Positions 34,953 through 44,764 of a stretch of 64,000 bases of DNA are shown piece by piece; positions within the stretch are counted from its first letter, which is position 1, and every line of letters starts with the position of its first letter. The translations under genes and the position numbers were made by a program. The stretch lies in contig NZ_CALJPC010000087.1 of assembly GCF_937981295.1 (NCBI RefSeq), forward strand, positions 1 through 64,000, given 5' to 3'. The notes under the pieces were generated by a model, which saw only the letters and a list, made by a program, of their open reading frames with translations, had not been told where the DNA came from and made no database searches. Origin of the DNA: an uncultured Campylobacter sp. Its GTDB lineage: Bacteria > Campylobacterota > Campylobacteria > Campylobacterales > Campylobacteraceae.

Positions 34953-36008
34953 TTAGCGCAGTCTCTCTTTTAAAATTTTCCAAATGCCGGGCATTGCCAG
35001 CAGTCCATTATGCGGCGCGTCTGGTATTTCATAAAATAGATCGCCCGCCTTAAGAGATCCCGCAAGATCATACGAGTGATGCACCGGTATCAGCTCGTCG
35101 GCGACTCCGTGGATGAGCGTGATCTGCGTGCCGCGTGCCGCTTGCAAAAATTCCGCAGTCGGAATCTTATAGCGGATCAAAAATTTCGGCACGAAGGGGA
35201 TTTTTTCGTGCGCGAGCCGCTCGAAGCTAAAATATGGCGCGAGCAAGATCAGCCGCGCCGCATCCCACTTCGCAGCCTGCTGTGCCGCGATGCCGCTTCC
35301 GATCGAGTAGCCGATCATCGCGAGCTTTCTTGGCAGATGCTGCTCTAAAACGTAGCGGCTCATCGCATCGGCGCTCGCAAAAAGCTGCTGCTGCGATGAA
35401 ATTTTGCCGTCCGATTTGCCGTAGCCCGGGTAATCGAAAATATAAAAATCGTATCCCAAAGCCGCAAAATCAGCGCCGTATGCGCCCCAGCCGCTCACGT
35501 CGCCGAAGTTGCCGTGAAAGAACAAAATCGCGCCTTTGGGCTCTGCTGCGCTAAATTTCAGCCCGTTTATCAACCCGCCCTCAAACGGGATATTGATCTC
35601 TTGAAATTTTATCGCAGCAGCGTTTGCGTTATTGCCTGCAGCGCCGTTTCCTGCGGTGTTTTCTACGCCATGCTCGGTGCTAGTTTGAGCGTTTTTGTTT
35701 TTGATCTCACCCGCTACAGCGCCGCTTTCTTTTGCGGCGTCAACCGCGGAAGCGTTTTCGTCCGCGGCGCTGTTTGTCGCCGCACTATTTTTCGTAGCGG
35801 ACGCCTGCATATCTAAATGCGCGCCGATATCAGGCGCATTCACAAGTCCCGCAAATTCGGAATTTTCAAAGCTAAATTTGAAATTTTTATCCAGCGGCTC
35901 GCCCAAAAATATCAGCCGCTCCTGAAAGATATAAAGTCCCGCTGCGATCGCCGCATAAAGGCACGCCGCGATAACGCACAGCCTAAATAAAACCCTCATC
36001 GCCGTCAT
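34953..36008 (-). CDS. Alpha/beta hydrolase with N-terminal membrane anchor
   Basis: Membrane-anchored serine hydrolase of 351 residues. An N-terminal hydrophobic segment (about 5-28) is followed by the family's ERLIFLGEPLD start. From about residue 133 the fold core appears: GAILFFHGNFGDVSGWG (oxyanion HG), YDFYIFDYPGYGKSDG, nucleophile motif GYSIGSG, acid in HGVADELIP and catalytic His in DAPHNGL. Between them (about residues 60-132) lies an Asn/Ala/Ser-rich low-complexity insert (KNSAATNSAADENAS...). Resembles YqkD/Bem46-type hydrolases. The substrate is unknown. Confidence 0.87.
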   Translation of the reverse strand: MTAMRVLFRLCVIAACLYAAIAAGLYIFQERLIFLGEPLDKNFKFSFENSEFAGLVNAPDIGAHLDMQASATKNSAATNSAADENASAVDAAKESGAVAGEIKNKNAQTSTEHGVENTAGNGAAGNNANAAAIKFQEINIPFEGGLINGLKFSAAEPKGAILFFHGNFGDVSGWGAYGADFAALGYDFYIFDYPGYGKSDGKISSQQQLFASADAMSRYVLEQHLPRKLAMIGYSIGSGIAAQQAAKWDAARLILLAPYFSFERLAHEKIPFVPKFLIRYKIPTAEFLQAARGTQITLIHGVADELIPVHHSYDLAGSLKAGDLFYEIPDAPHNGLLAMPGIWKILKERLR

Positions 36009-36066
36009 TTAAATTTAAAGCCGAGACGCAAAAGCGCGCAGCAGCACACGAAATTCCATCTCGCCG

Positions 36067-36654
36067 CTAAGCTTTAAACTCGCTCAAAAACCATTGAAAT
36101 GCCAGGATCAGCCCCGGCGCGCGCACGATCTTTTCGTCGAACATAAACTCTCGCGCCTTGGCTGCAGGCAGGTAGAAAAGCTCGATCTTCTCGCCGTCCA
36201 CGCCGCCGCCGGCTCCTAGCTTCATAGATTCGTCGATACGCGCGAAGTATAAAATTTGGCGGTTTGCCGCAAAGCCCAGGGCGCTGTAGTAGCTCGTGAT
36301 AAATTTCAGATCCTTCACGGCATAGCCAGTCTCTTCGAGCACCTCTTCGATCGCCGTTTGCTCCTCGCTGATGCCCTTGTCTAAAATGCCCGCGCAAAGC
36401 TCATAGGTGTAGCCCTTCTCAGGCGAGTTGATTAAGCCCTCCTCTTGATAAAACCACACGCTGGGGCGAAACTGCTTGACGAGCAAAAGCGCGTCGCGTT
36501 GCGTATGATAAAGCAAAATCGAGACGCTATCGTGCACCTTGACGCAGTCCCATGCGCGCGCCACGCCGTCCATTTCGAAATTTAAGCGAAAGGGTTTAAC
36601 GAAATTCGAGCTTTTAAGCTCGGAAATTTTAAAATTTTTTATAGTAGTATCCAC
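36067..36654 (-). CDS. Nudix hydrolase (ADP-ribose pyrophosphatase-like)
   Basis: Nudix hydrolase of 195 residues, likely cleaving ADP-ribose or a UDP-sugar. The Nudix box is seen as GILDKGISEEQTAIEEVLEE followed by TGY, with Glu in place of the usual Arg at the start of the REUXEE part. An N-terminal beta domain precedes it (VKVHDSVSILLYHTQRDALL), as in NudF/UGPPase types. It overlaps mgtE by 16 bases, so the pair is probably coexpressed. Confidence 0.88.
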   Translation of the reverse strand: MDTTIKNFKISELKSSNFVKPFRLNFEMDGVARAWDCVKVHDSVSILLYHTQRDALLLVKQFRPSVWFYQEEGLINSPEKGYTYELCAGILDKGISEEQTAIEEVLEETGYAVKDLKFITSYYSALGFAANRQILYFARIDESMKLGAGGGVDGEKIELFYLPAAKAREFMFDEKIVRAPGLILAFQWFLSEFKA

Positions 36655-38018
36655 GTCGCAAGTCCTAAAAAGCTAAAAAATCCCACGATGTCCGTCACCG
36701 TGGTAAGCAGCACGGAGCTGCCGACGGCGGGATCGATATTTAATTTTTTAAGCGTGATCGGAATGACGGCGCCGAAAAGCCCCGCGAGCGTTAAATTTAG
36801 CACCATCGACATCGCAATCACCAGCCCCAAAAGCTTAATGCCGAACCAAAAATACGCCACAAACCCCATCAGCGTGGCAAAAATGAGGCCGTTTATAAAA
36901 GCGATCGTGATCTCGCGAAAGAGAACCTGCTTTTTGTCTTTAAACGCTATCTCACCCAGGGCTAGGCGGCGCACGGTTACGGTAAGCGCCTGCGTGCCGG
37001 TGTTGCCGCCCATGGAGGCGACTATTGGCATAAGCACGGCGAGCGCGACCAGCTTTTCGATAGTGGCGTCAAAAAGCCCGATGATCGTGGAGCTTACGAT
37101 CGCCGTGCATAAATTTACCGCTAGCCACACAGCGCGCGCGCGACCTGCTTTAAAGATCGTAGTCTCATCATCCTCCGCTTCGTCATCGACGCCCGCGAGG
37201 TTGTAAATTTGCTCGGTGGCGCGCTCTTGGATGAGATCGTGGATATCGTCGGCGGTGATACGCCCGATGAGTATGCCGTTAGCATCGACAACAGGGATGA
37301 CGTTAAGGTCAAATTCTTCAAAATCCTTGATCACGTCGTCGATTTTATCGGTATCGGTAGCGAAGTGGATTTTGTTTTCGGCGCCGAATTTTTGTGAAAT
37401 TTGCTCCAACGTGAGCGAAAAATCGTATAAAATCAGATCGGACGTCGAAAAGGTAGTAAGCAGATGCCCCTTTTTATCAAGCACGAAGAGCTGAAAGACG
37501 TTCTCGATCTCGTCCTTTTCGCGCATAACGCGCAGCATCTCGACCGCCTGCCCCAGGGTCTGATCCTGCCTGGCGCTAAAGACCTCGGTCTGCATATACG
37601 CGCCCGCCTCATCTTCGCTATATTTGGAGATAGTAAGAATATCGTGGCGATCGTCCTCGTCAAGCCCATAGAAAATCTGCTCGGCCTTGTCCTCGTCGAT
37701 TTCGCCGATATTTTGCAAAAGCTCTGCCTGATCGTCGCTTTCGAGCTCCTCAATCGCTTTTACGATCTTTTCGTGAGGCAGAGTTTCGATGACGTCTTCG
37801 AGCATATGCTCGGGCATCTCAAGCGCAGCATCGGCAAGATCCTCAGGATCTAGCTTTTTTAAGAATTCTACGTATTTTTCTTCGTCATGCTTTTTTAGAG
37901 TTTTTAAATGCTCCGTAAGATCGGCGGCACTCAGCTCATGCTCAAGCGTATCGCCTAGATGCGCATCAAGAAGCGCCTTAGCTTCCTCGACGTCGTCCAG
38001 CTGCTCTTTATTTTCCAT
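36639..38018 (-). CDS. mgtE: Magnesium transporter MgtE
   Basis: Magnesium channel of 459 residues. Residues of about 1-130 are the acidic N-domain (PEDLADAALEMPEHMLEDVI), 135-260 two CBS domains (ISKYSEDEAGAYMQTE; VDANGILIGRITADDIHDLI), and from about 285 five membrane helices with VLMPIVASMGGNTGTQALTV, the pore signature. Follows the M23 peptidase gene by eight bases. It is the usual size and complete. Confidence 0.95.
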   Translation of the reverse strand: MENKEQLDDVEEAKALLDAHLGDTLEHELSAADLTEHLKTLKKHDEEKYVEFLKKLDPEDLADAALEMPEHMLEDVIETLPHEKIVKAIEELESDDQAELLQNIGEIDEDKAEQIFYGLDEDDRHDILTISKYSEDEAGAYMQTEVFSARQDQTLGQAVEMLRVMREKDEIENVFQLFVLDKKGHLLTTFSTSDLILYDFSLTLEQISQKFGAENKIHFATDTDKIDDVIKDFEEFDLNVIPVVDANGILIGRITADDIHDLIQERATEQIYNLAGVDDEAEDDETTIFKAGRARAVWLAVNLCTAIVSSTIIGLFDATIEKLVALAVLMPIVASMGGNTGTQALTVTVRRLALGEIAFKDKKQVLFREITIAFINGLIFATLMGFVAYFWFGIKLLGLVIAMSMVLNLTLAGLFGAVIPITLKKLNIDPAVGSSVLLTTVTDIVGFFSFLGLATWILL

Positions 38019-38026
38019 TTTTGGCC

Positions 38027-39196
38027 TTAATTTATCGTGATAAGCGACTCGTAGTTTTCAAATTTAGCAGGGTTTTTCGAGCCGTCTTTAGCCGCAGCCA
38101 TTCTGGCGTCCATATCTTTGACGAAAGCTTTAAATTTAAGTTCTTCGGCGCTTATGACGTTAGTTTTTTCAATCTTGACTACCTTAAGCGGATCTATAGC
38201 CTGCTTATTTTTATAAAGTCCGAAGTGCAGATGCGGTCCCGAACTAAGCCCGGTCGAGCCTACGTAGGCGATTAACTGACCTTGCTTGACACTAACGCCT
38301 GCTTTTGTGCCACTAGCAAAGCCGCTAAGATGTGCATAAAGCGTACTGATACCGCCGCCGTGGTTGATCTCTACGGTGTTGCCGTAGCCGTTTTTACGCC
38401 CTACGAAGCTAATCTTGCCCGCTCCTGCGGCATTTACCCTAGTGCCTTTGGGAGCTGCGTAATCCACACCCAGATGCGCGCGATATCGCTTTAAAATCGG
38501 ATGAAATCTTTTAGGAGTAAAATAAGATGAAATTCTGGTATAAACAAGCGGCGTGATAAGTAGAAAAGATTCGACCTTTTTACCGCTTCGGTCGTAGTAT
38601 TTATCATCGAAAAAATATAGCGATTTGGGCTTTTTATTTTCCTCGATCATTCCTGCGGTGATATTTACTCCGCCAAAAGGCTTGCCAAGGCGCGTTTTTT
38701 GCTCGTATAGGATCACGAGCCGATCGCCTTTTTGTAGCTTTTTAAAATTTACCTCATTTTTAAAAACAAGCATAAACTCATTCGCTAAAGCCGCATTGCC
38801 CGTAGCTTTGATGATATCTTGATAGGGTGAGCTTTCGATCTGAATTCCTAAAGAGTAGCTGTTTTCCTCATAAACTATCGGAGTATAAACGAATCTAAAA
38901 GTGCCGAATTTATCGCGGTATATGTGAATCTGAAGCTCCTCGCTGACGGGGATTAACAGCTGGGAGACGCGACCTGCTGGATCACGCAAAATTTGACACT
39001 CCACGCCCGCTCGCACCTCAGCGGCAAGCTCCTGATCCTCTTTATCCAGGTCGTAATATACAGATGCGGGGATGCCCGCGGTTTCCATAAACTGCAGCAG
39101 ACTCACGCCATCGGGCCAGGCAAACTTCTCTACGCTGGGGTTGTTCGCAAAAACTACGCCTATCCACAGAAAAAGCAATATAAAAATTCTAGTCAT
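38027..39196 (-). CDS. M23 family murein endopeptidase (Csd3/Pgp3-like)
   Basis: Periplasmic peptidoglycan hydrolase, 389 residues, with signal peptide (MTRIFILLFLWIGVVFA). The middle resembles the N-terminal domains of H. pylori Csd3/HdpA. The LytM domain lies at about 240-345 with the metal ligands in RAHLGVDYAAPKG and SGPHLHFG. In C. jejuni and H. pylori relatives trim crosslinks and set helical cell shape. The next genes on the other strand, pgb and glcD, keep the H. pylori HP0506-HP0509 order, which supports orthology to HP0506. The symbol is left empty because naming differs between species. Confidence 0.9.
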   Translation of the reverse strand: MTRIFILLFLWIGVVFANNPSVEKFAWPDGVSLLQFMETAGIPASVYYDLDKEDQELAAEVRAGVECQILRDPAGRVSQLLIPVSEELQIHIYRDKFGTFRFVYTPIVYEENSYSLGIQIESSPYQDIIKATGNAALANEFMLVFKNEVNFKKLQKGDRLVILYEQKTRLGKPFGGVNITAGMIEENKKPKSLYFFDDKYYDRSGKKVESFLLITPLVYTRISSYFTPKRFHPILKRYRAHLGVDYAAPKGTRVNAAGAGKISFVGRKNGYGNTVEINHGGGISTLYAHLSGFASGTKAGVSVKQGQLIAYVGSTGLSSGPHLHFGLYKNKQAIDPLKVVKIEKTNVISAEELKFKAFVKDMDARMAAAKDGSKNPAKFENYESLITIN

Positions 39197-39299
39197 ATAA
39201 AACCGCTTTGAAATATTATTTTAAGGCGGGATTGTAACGAAAAAACGCTTATATTTCGTAAATACCGCGGAATTTTATCGCTAATTTCAAAGTTTTATG

Positions 39300-39305
39300 T
39301 ATAAT
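39300..39305 (+). promoter_or_regulatory. -10 box of the pgb-glcD operon
   Basis: TATAAT in TTTATGTATAATTAGCC about 30 bases before the pgb start, preceded by TTTCAAAGTTTT. Good position and consensus. Confidence 0.65.
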
Positions 39306-39334
39306 TAGCCGAAATTTTATTCAGGAGCAGAATT

Positions 39335-40063
39335 TTGAAAAAAGCTTTACTTATTTTAGGTCTATTTTTAAGTGCGGCGATAGGGGCGGAATTTAACATG
39401 CCGCGATACGAAACCGCCCTACTTAGCGTAAAGGATGGTTCGGGCGAGATCACAGATAGCCCTACGATTGCCGTAGGCAGCAGTGGAGTGGTGATGCATA
39501 ATTTCGGTAGCGGCGCGAGCTCCATCATCGCGCGCGCAGTCGTGACGCAAAAAAGCGCAGGCAAGGCAAAGGTGCGATTTGAGGTCTTTGATATGTTAGC
39601 TCAAGAGGCACTGCCACTGCCTAAAATTTTACCCTCAAGCGGCGATAAAGTGATCTTAAATTTCCTCTATGACCGCGCCATAATCGTCGCGCCTAACGCT
39701 GAAATTTACGAGCAGGTTATCAAGGCTTTTCCAAATATAAATTTTATCCACCCAGATCTTGGCGGCGCCTATCTTAGCTACAACCACAAGCCAAATCCCA
39801 GCCGTGACGATTTTCGTAAAATTTGCGCGCAAAACAGCGCCGGACTGATTTTTATCGCGATGGATAAACAGGGCGTATTTGCCGACTGCGGCAGCTTCAA
39901 GCCTTTGCGCACGTTCGCTAGCGGCAGCGTGGCTTATTATCAGCTGCCATTTTACTCACGCGTGGGCGAGATAAAGACCGTCATTTGGGACTTTACTAAC
40001 GGCCCGATCAGCGATTACGACAAACACTACCGCTATTTGCTGGGCTTAGATGGCGACAAATAG
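39335..40063 (+). CDS. Plasminogen-binding protein Pgb N-terminal-domain family
   Basis: Exported 242-residue protein with signal peptide (residues 1-17). The family includes H. pylori PgbA/PgbB, named for plasminogen binding in vitro; the conserved domain itself is widespread in Campylobacterota and may have a basic envelope role. It starts with TTG, placed six bases after CAGGAGCAG. The PgbA C-terminal lysine-rich extension is absent. It overlaps glcD by 14 bases and keeps the order M23 peptidase-pgb-glcD known from H. pylori and C. jejuni. Confidence 0.8.
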   Translation: MKKALLILGLFLSAAIGAEFNMPRYETALLSVKDGSGEITDSPTIAVGSSGVVMHNFGSGASSIIARAVVTQKSAGKAKVRFEVFDMLAQEALPLPKILPSSGDKVILNFLYDRAIIVAPNAEIYEQVIKAFPNINFIHPDLGGAYLSYNHKPNPSRDDFRKICAQNSAGLIFIAMDKQGVFADCGSFKPLRTFASGSVAYYQLPFYSRVGEIKTVIWDFTNGPISDYDKHYRYLLGLDGDK

Positions 40064-41438
40064 CGCTGCGCAAGCGTTTTTTATAAATCTATTAGGCGCG
40101 GATAATGCCTATTTTGACGAGGCTCATCGCACGGCATACTGCTACGACGCGACGAAAAGACGCTGCCTGCCGGACGGCGTACTTTTCCCGCGAAGCGAGG
40201 ACGATGTCAGTCAAATTTTAAAATTCTGCAACGAAAATTTAATCCCCATAGTTCCAAGAGGCGCAGGTAGCGGTTTTACTGGTGGATCTTTAGCCGCAAA
40301 CGGCGGAGTGATTTTGGCATTTGAAAAACATATGAATAAAATTCTAGAAATCGACATGCAAAATCTACTCGCCGTAGTCCAACCCGGCTGCATAAATATC
40401 GATCTGCAAAAAGCAGCCGCAGCGCGCGGGCTTTTTTATCCGCCCGATCCCGCAAGCCAGGATTATTCCACGCTAGGAGGCAATGTCGCCGAAAACTCCG
40501 GCGGTATGCGCGCCGCAAAATACGGCATCACCAAAGACTATGTAATGGCACTGCGTGCGGTACTGCCTAATGGAGAGGTGATCCGAGCAGGCAAACGCAC
40601 TATCAAAGACGTCGCAGGCTTCAACGTGGCAGGAATTTTAATCGCAAGCGAAGGCGCGCTTGCCGTCATCACCGAAATCACGCTCAAACTAATCCCGATG
40701 CCAAAGCTTAAAAAGACCGCGATGGGCGTCTTTCCTAGCGTAGATGCAGCAATGAATGCCGTGTATAAAACAATGGCAGCCGGTATCACGCCCGTGGCGA
40801 TGGAATTTTTAGACGCACTGTGCATAGCCGCGGTTGAGGAGAAATTTCATAAAGGCTTGCCAAGGGATGCGGGCGCGATTTTGATCTGCGAAACCGACGG
40901 CAATTTAGAAGCAATGCTTTTGGAGGAGCTAGCGCTCATAAAAGAAATTTTCGTTCAAAACGGCGCGAGCGACTTCCGCATCGCAGAAAGCGAAGAGGAG
41001 CGTGCGGGCATTTGGTTTGCGAGACGCAACTGCTCGCAGGCGATCAATATCTACGGCACGCTTAAGCTAAATGAGGACATCACCGTCCCGCGCTCGCAGC
41101 TGCCCGAGCTACTGCGCCATATCGCGCGCATCGGCGATAAATACGGCGTGCGCGTGCCCTGCTTCGGGCACACGGGCGATGGCAATGTCCACACCAACGT
41201 CATGGTCGCCGACAAAAAAGATGAAGCTCAGGTGCGACGCGGACATGACGCAATCACCGAAATTTTCAAAGCTGCAGTTGATCTTGGCGGTACGCTCAGC
41301 GGCGAGCACGGCATCGGACTAAGTAAGGCGGAATTTATGCCACTAGCTTTTAGCGCAGCAGAGATGGAGCTATTTCGCGCAATCAAAAGGGCGTTCGATC
41401 CAAAAGGCATCTTAAATCCCGGAAAAATGGGGCTTTAA
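40050..41438 (+). CDS. glcD: Glycolate/D-lactate oxidase FAD subunit GlcD
   Basis: FAD-linked 2-hydroxyacid dehydrogenase of 462 residues. The PCMH-type FAD domain is seen as PIVPRGAGSGFTGGSL and PGCINIDLQKAA, then YSTLGGNVAENSGGMRAAKYG. The C-terminal substrate domain holds PCFGHTGDGNVHTNV, GEHGIGLSK and PKGILNPGKM. Oxidises glycolate or D-lactate and passes electrons to an iron-sulphur partner (GlcF-like) not present in this window. Start ATG lies within the end of pgb. Confidence 0.92.
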   Translation: MATNSAAQAFFINLLGADNAYFDEAHRTAYCYDATKRRCLPDGVLFPRSEDDVSQILKFCNENLIPIVPRGAGSGFTGGSLAANGGVILAFEKHMNKILEIDMQNLLAVVQPGCINIDLQKAAAARGLFYPPDPASQDYSTLGGNVAENSGGMRAAKYGITKDYVMALRAVLPNGEVIRAGKRTIKDVAGFNVAGILIASEGALAVITEITLKLIPMPKLKKTAMGVFPSVDAAMNAVYKTMAAGITPVAMEFLDALCIAAVEEKFHKGLPRDAGAILICETDGNLEAMLLEELALIKEIFVQNGASDFRIAESEEERAGIWFARRNCSQAINIYGTLKLNEDITVPRSQLPELLRHIARIGDKYGVRVPCFGHTGDGNVHTNVMVADKKDEAQVRRGHDAITEIFKAAVDLGGTLSGEHGIGLSKAEFMPLAFSAAEMELFRAIKRAFDPKGILNPGKMGL

Positions 41439-42093
41439 ATTAGGATCGTCATCCAACTTCTACGGTGATTTGAAATCGATTTATCCCACTTATCTCATCT
41501 AAAATTTTACTTTCTTACAATATGCCTGCTTAAAATTTATCTTGCTTGCAATTTAGCTTATTTACAGGCTACTTCGAGTTAGTTTTAAGCTTGATCTACC
41601 CACTTACAGATCGATTTTGCTTACTTTGCAATTAATTTTATTTGCCTTGCAATGAATAATTTTACTTGTTTATTGATAGATTTCATCCACTTGATAATTG
41701 ATTTTACTTACTTCGCAGATTGATTACCTTGTGCGATCTTTTTCGGATATTTTTGCCATATCAGCTGTGATTACATAGCTACTCGCTAGTTTGCGCAATT
41801 TTTTCTCTTTCAGGGATGCACTAAGATTATGATGAAATCCCTATATCGCGATGGATAAGTCTATGACAAGTCAAAATTCTGTCAATAAAATCCATAGCAT
41901 AGATTAAATTCTAAACTTCCAAGATACTGAAATTTTAAAATCGCTATCTATCGATATTATCGCAATATACGGAATTTCAGCGATAAAATTTAAAGACGAA
42001 ATTTCACGAAATTTCATAAAATCCTATAAAGCTCCGAGAAATTTCTATGCTAATTTCGATCTCGCCATGTTATCATCTAGCTAGCCCTGCCAT
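41439..42093 (+). repeat. Gene-free gap with degenerate CTTGCAATTGATTTTACTTA-like repeats
   Basis: Between about 41500 and 41740 the sequence cycles through variants such as TTACTTGTTTATTGATAGAT, CACTTGATAATTGATTTTAC and TTGCTTACTTTGCAATTAAT, at roughly 25-35 base intervals. The rest is AAATTT-type. No gene or RNA was recognised. Confidence 0.55.
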
Positions 42094-42780
42094 CTATTTA
42101 GTAGCATTAGCCTCGCTTGCATTTATTTTATTCATCGCGGCTACTACGTTGCAGCTAAACTCCGCTCCCAGCTTGCAGGCCTTGTCGTAGTAGATCATCG
42201 CCTTATCCAGATCCGGCTCGCCAAATTCCTTTTTTGAATACGCTAGCCCAACCCTTTGGCATCCCTCTGCCAAAGCAGCATCGCAAGATTTGAGGAAAAA
42301 CTTAAGAGCGCCCTGATAGTCTTTTTCTTCGTAGCTAGCGACCGCAGCGTTTAAGCAGCCCTCGCCTAATCCCAAATCGCATGATTTGGCAAAAAACGCA
42401 AATGTATTTTTCTTATCGGCATTTTTATAAGAGATTATCGCGGCGTTGTAGCAAGCTTTGGCGGCTCCCAGCTCGCACGCTTTGGAATAAAACCGCGCGG
42501 ACTTGCCCTTATCTTTCGTAGTTTTATATAAATTTTGCTCGTCGTAATACAAATCCCCCGCGATAGCACAGCTATTTTCTAGCCCTGCTTCACAAGCTTT
42601 TTCAAACGGCTTTTTTGCTGCCTCATAATCGCGCTCCTCAAGCAAATACGCTCCGTAGTCTTCGCACGAATTAGCCCTACCGACGCCGCATCCGACAAAC
42701 GAGACCCCTTGCGGGAAAAATATCTGCGCGAGCAAGTAGGCTGCTACTATTAGAGCGGTAATCGACGCTAAAATTTTCAT
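42094..42780 (-). CDS. Sel1-repeat cysteine-rich protein (Hcp-like)
   Basis: Exported or membrane-anchored protein of 228 residues with an N-terminal hydrophobic segment (about 3-20) and five to six Sel1/TPR-type repeats of about 36 residues. Each repeat carries a cysteine pair (for example KACEAGLENSCAIAG and KACELGAAKACYNAA), spaced as in H. pylori Hcp proteins, where they form disulphides. A likely periplasmic scaffold. A related protein is encoded at 56717-57499. Confidence 0.87.
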   Translation of the reverse strand: MKILASITALIVAAYLLAQIFFPQGVSFVGCGVGRANSCEDYGAYLLEERDYEAAKKPFEKACEAGLENSCAIAGDLYYDEQNLYKTTKDKGKSARFYSKACELGAAKACYNAAIISYKNADKKNTFAFFAKSCDLGLGEGCLNAAVASYEEKDYQGALKFFLKSCDAALAEGCQRVGLAYSKKEFGEPDLDKAMIYYDKACKLGAEFSCNVVAAMNKINASEANATK

Positions 42781-43557
42781 TTTTGCTCCTTTTAAATTTT
42801 AAAAATAATTATAGCAAAAAGCGAGGGATAAAATTTTAATTTTTGATAATAGCTGTGAAATTTACGGCGAATTCTTGCAAAATTCCTATCAAAATCCCAA
42901 GCAAAATTTTAAATAAAATTTTAAACGGAGCTTTGAGCTGAATTTCAAAAAGACAAATTAAAATTTTACTTGCAAGATTATTTTTATGGCTGGCTATCCC
43001 ACTTTTTTACTCGCACGTCTATGCGGCATCCACGGCGCCTGCAGTATTTATAATAACTAAAGCATTTAATCCTGAGGTATGAAACGCCTATAGCCTTTAC
43101 AATGACAATTTATCAGGGCGATAATCTAGTGTGTAAAATATTTTGTTGCATACTAAGCCCATGGTGAGCATCTTGCCGCGCCATAGAAAATTTTTGAAAA
43201 TTTCGCATTGCTGCTTAGAAATTTTAAAAAATTTTACGCCGCCAGCCTTTAAATTTTATCTTAGAAATCGGCTTGCCTATGCCAAAATCGCAAGCGTAAT
43301 GCGTCTTTAGGCGTTTTGGCTCCAATACCCAGGCTTCTTAGATCTACACCACTTAGATATATGAGCCTTAAAATAATTTAGGCCGCGCAGTATCTGTATC
43401 GCGCATGTAAATTTCATCTATGTAAACTGCGATTGCGATTTCAGCCGCGCAAGCCCAGCTCGTAAAATTCTGCTAGTTTTAAAACCCAAATGCCACGTAG
43501 AATTCTATCCATTTAAAGAGCTTTACTTCAAAATTTATTCACTGCAAGCCGCGCTCC
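42781..43557 (+). other. Gene-free gap
   Basis: About 780 bases with no supported gene. It holds AAATTT words near the left end and mixed sequence elsewhere. No promoter, tRNA or repeat array was recognised. Confidence 0.45.
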
Positions 43558-43926
43558 CTAGCGCTCAAACTCTATCACAACCTCCTCCTCGCCGAACCAC
43601 ATCACGGAGTTTTTCATATCGCAAAACCGCGCCTCATCCGCCATCAGCTCCGCTAACACCGCTCGCGCTACCTCGCTGTTTCGTGCGTCCGCAAACGCCT
43701 GCACGCTTTCATACCATAGCTCGCCCATCGCGTCGTAGCCAAACGCCGCCGTCTCACGCTTGGTGCTCTGACCCTCGGGAAAGACGGGAATAGTTTTTGC
43801 GTAACGGATAATATTTAGCTCTTTTTGATTATCCAAAACCTTTTGCGAATGCGCCTCCCAGTGCGCCAAAAACTCCTGCTGCGTGATGTTCGGCGCCTTT
43901 TTTACTAACATCGTGATCTTAAACAT
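43558..43926 (-). CDS. EthD domain protein
   Basis: Small alpha/beta-barrel protein of 122 residues matching the EthD family: FKITMLVKKAPNITQQEFLAHWEAHS at the N-terminus, DAMGELWYESVQAFADARNS in the middle, and MADEARFCDM near the end. The family members are dimeric ferredoxin-like folds linked to degradation pathways, mostly of unknown activity. Stands alone between two gene-free stretches, with a weak GGGAGCGG site before the ATG. Confidence 0.85.
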   Translation of the reverse strand: MFKITMLVKKAPNITQQEFLAHWEAHSQKVLDNQKELNIIRYAKTIPVFPEGQSTKRETAAFGYDAMGELWYESVQAFADARNSEVARAVLAELMADEARFCDMKNSVMWFGEEEVVIEFER

Positions 43927-44371
43927 AACCGCTCCCTAAATGAAATTTATCGCAAAATTTGCACCCTATTCTATGATGCATCCGCATTTTTGCAATTTTG
44001 CTTAGTATTCTTTGCGTCTAAATAGACCTTGAAAAAACTTAAATAGCAGCCGTGCGCGCGAGCACAAATCGCCAAAAATGCATAAACCTCGCCGTTTACA
44101 ACTTAAATCGCTGTCAATCTCACTTAGTTTAACTACCTAAAGCGCCATTTACGGCTGCAGTCGAAATAAATTCCGCAGGCTCTTTGCGGGCAAAGCAAAA
44201 TTTCGCCAAGCTTTAGCGAACGATAAAAATTTTACTGACTTTCGGCGCGCATAAATTCCGTCTATTTTAGGCGAGCGAGTAAAATTCCGCGGCCTTTCAA
44301 ACGGCGACAAAACAGACGAGCGGCGATTTTCTCTTGCGCCGCCGCGGGCAAATTACGTTGCTACGCACGCG
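43927..44371 (+). other. Gene-free gap
   Basis: About 445 bases without a supported gene, mixed composition with a few AAATTT and AAAATTCC words. Nothing further recognised. Confidence 0.45.
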
Positions 44372-44764
44372 CTAACCCTTGCTCGACAAAAACCTCTGCA
44401 AAATTATCGTCGCGGCGATACTATCAAAGCGCGGATCCTTGCCGCCCCCCTTAGCGCCTTTGCTCGCAAACTCTGCCGCTTCGGCGCTCGAAAAGCTCTC
44501 GTCTTGAAATTTTATCTCGCCGTCAAAATCCAGCAGCGAGGCGAAGTGGCGTATGCGCCTGCTCATCTCCTCCTCGCTCGCCCCGCCGCGCGGCACGCCA
44601 AGCACCAGCATGCTGGCGCCCTTTTCGCGCAGCAGCTCGCTTAGCTCGCGCGCGGCTTGGGTGCGGTTTTTGCGCAGGATCGGCTCGCACGGAAGCGGCG
44701 TCTTATCATCAGGTGCCGCCGCCACGCCGATACGTTTAAGCCCAAGATCGATCGCAACTATCAA
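44372..44764 (-). CDS. ruvX: RuvX/YqgF family pre-16S rRNA nuclease
   Basis: RNase H-fold protein of 130 residues, the YqgF family that processes the 5' end of 16S rRNA precursor. Motifs are VAIDLGLKRIGVA with the first catalytic Asp, MLVLGVPRGG, FQDESFSSAEA and DSIAATIILQRFL with the last Asp. In C. jejuni this gene directly follows dprA; here about 840 bases separate them. Confidence 0.92.
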   Translation of the reverse strand: MIVAIDLGLKRIGVAAAPDDKTPLPCEPILRKNRTQAARELSELLREKGASMLVLGVPRGGASEEEMSRRIRHFASLLDFDGEIKFQDESFSSAEAAEFASKGAKGGGKDPRFDSIAATIILQRFLSSKG

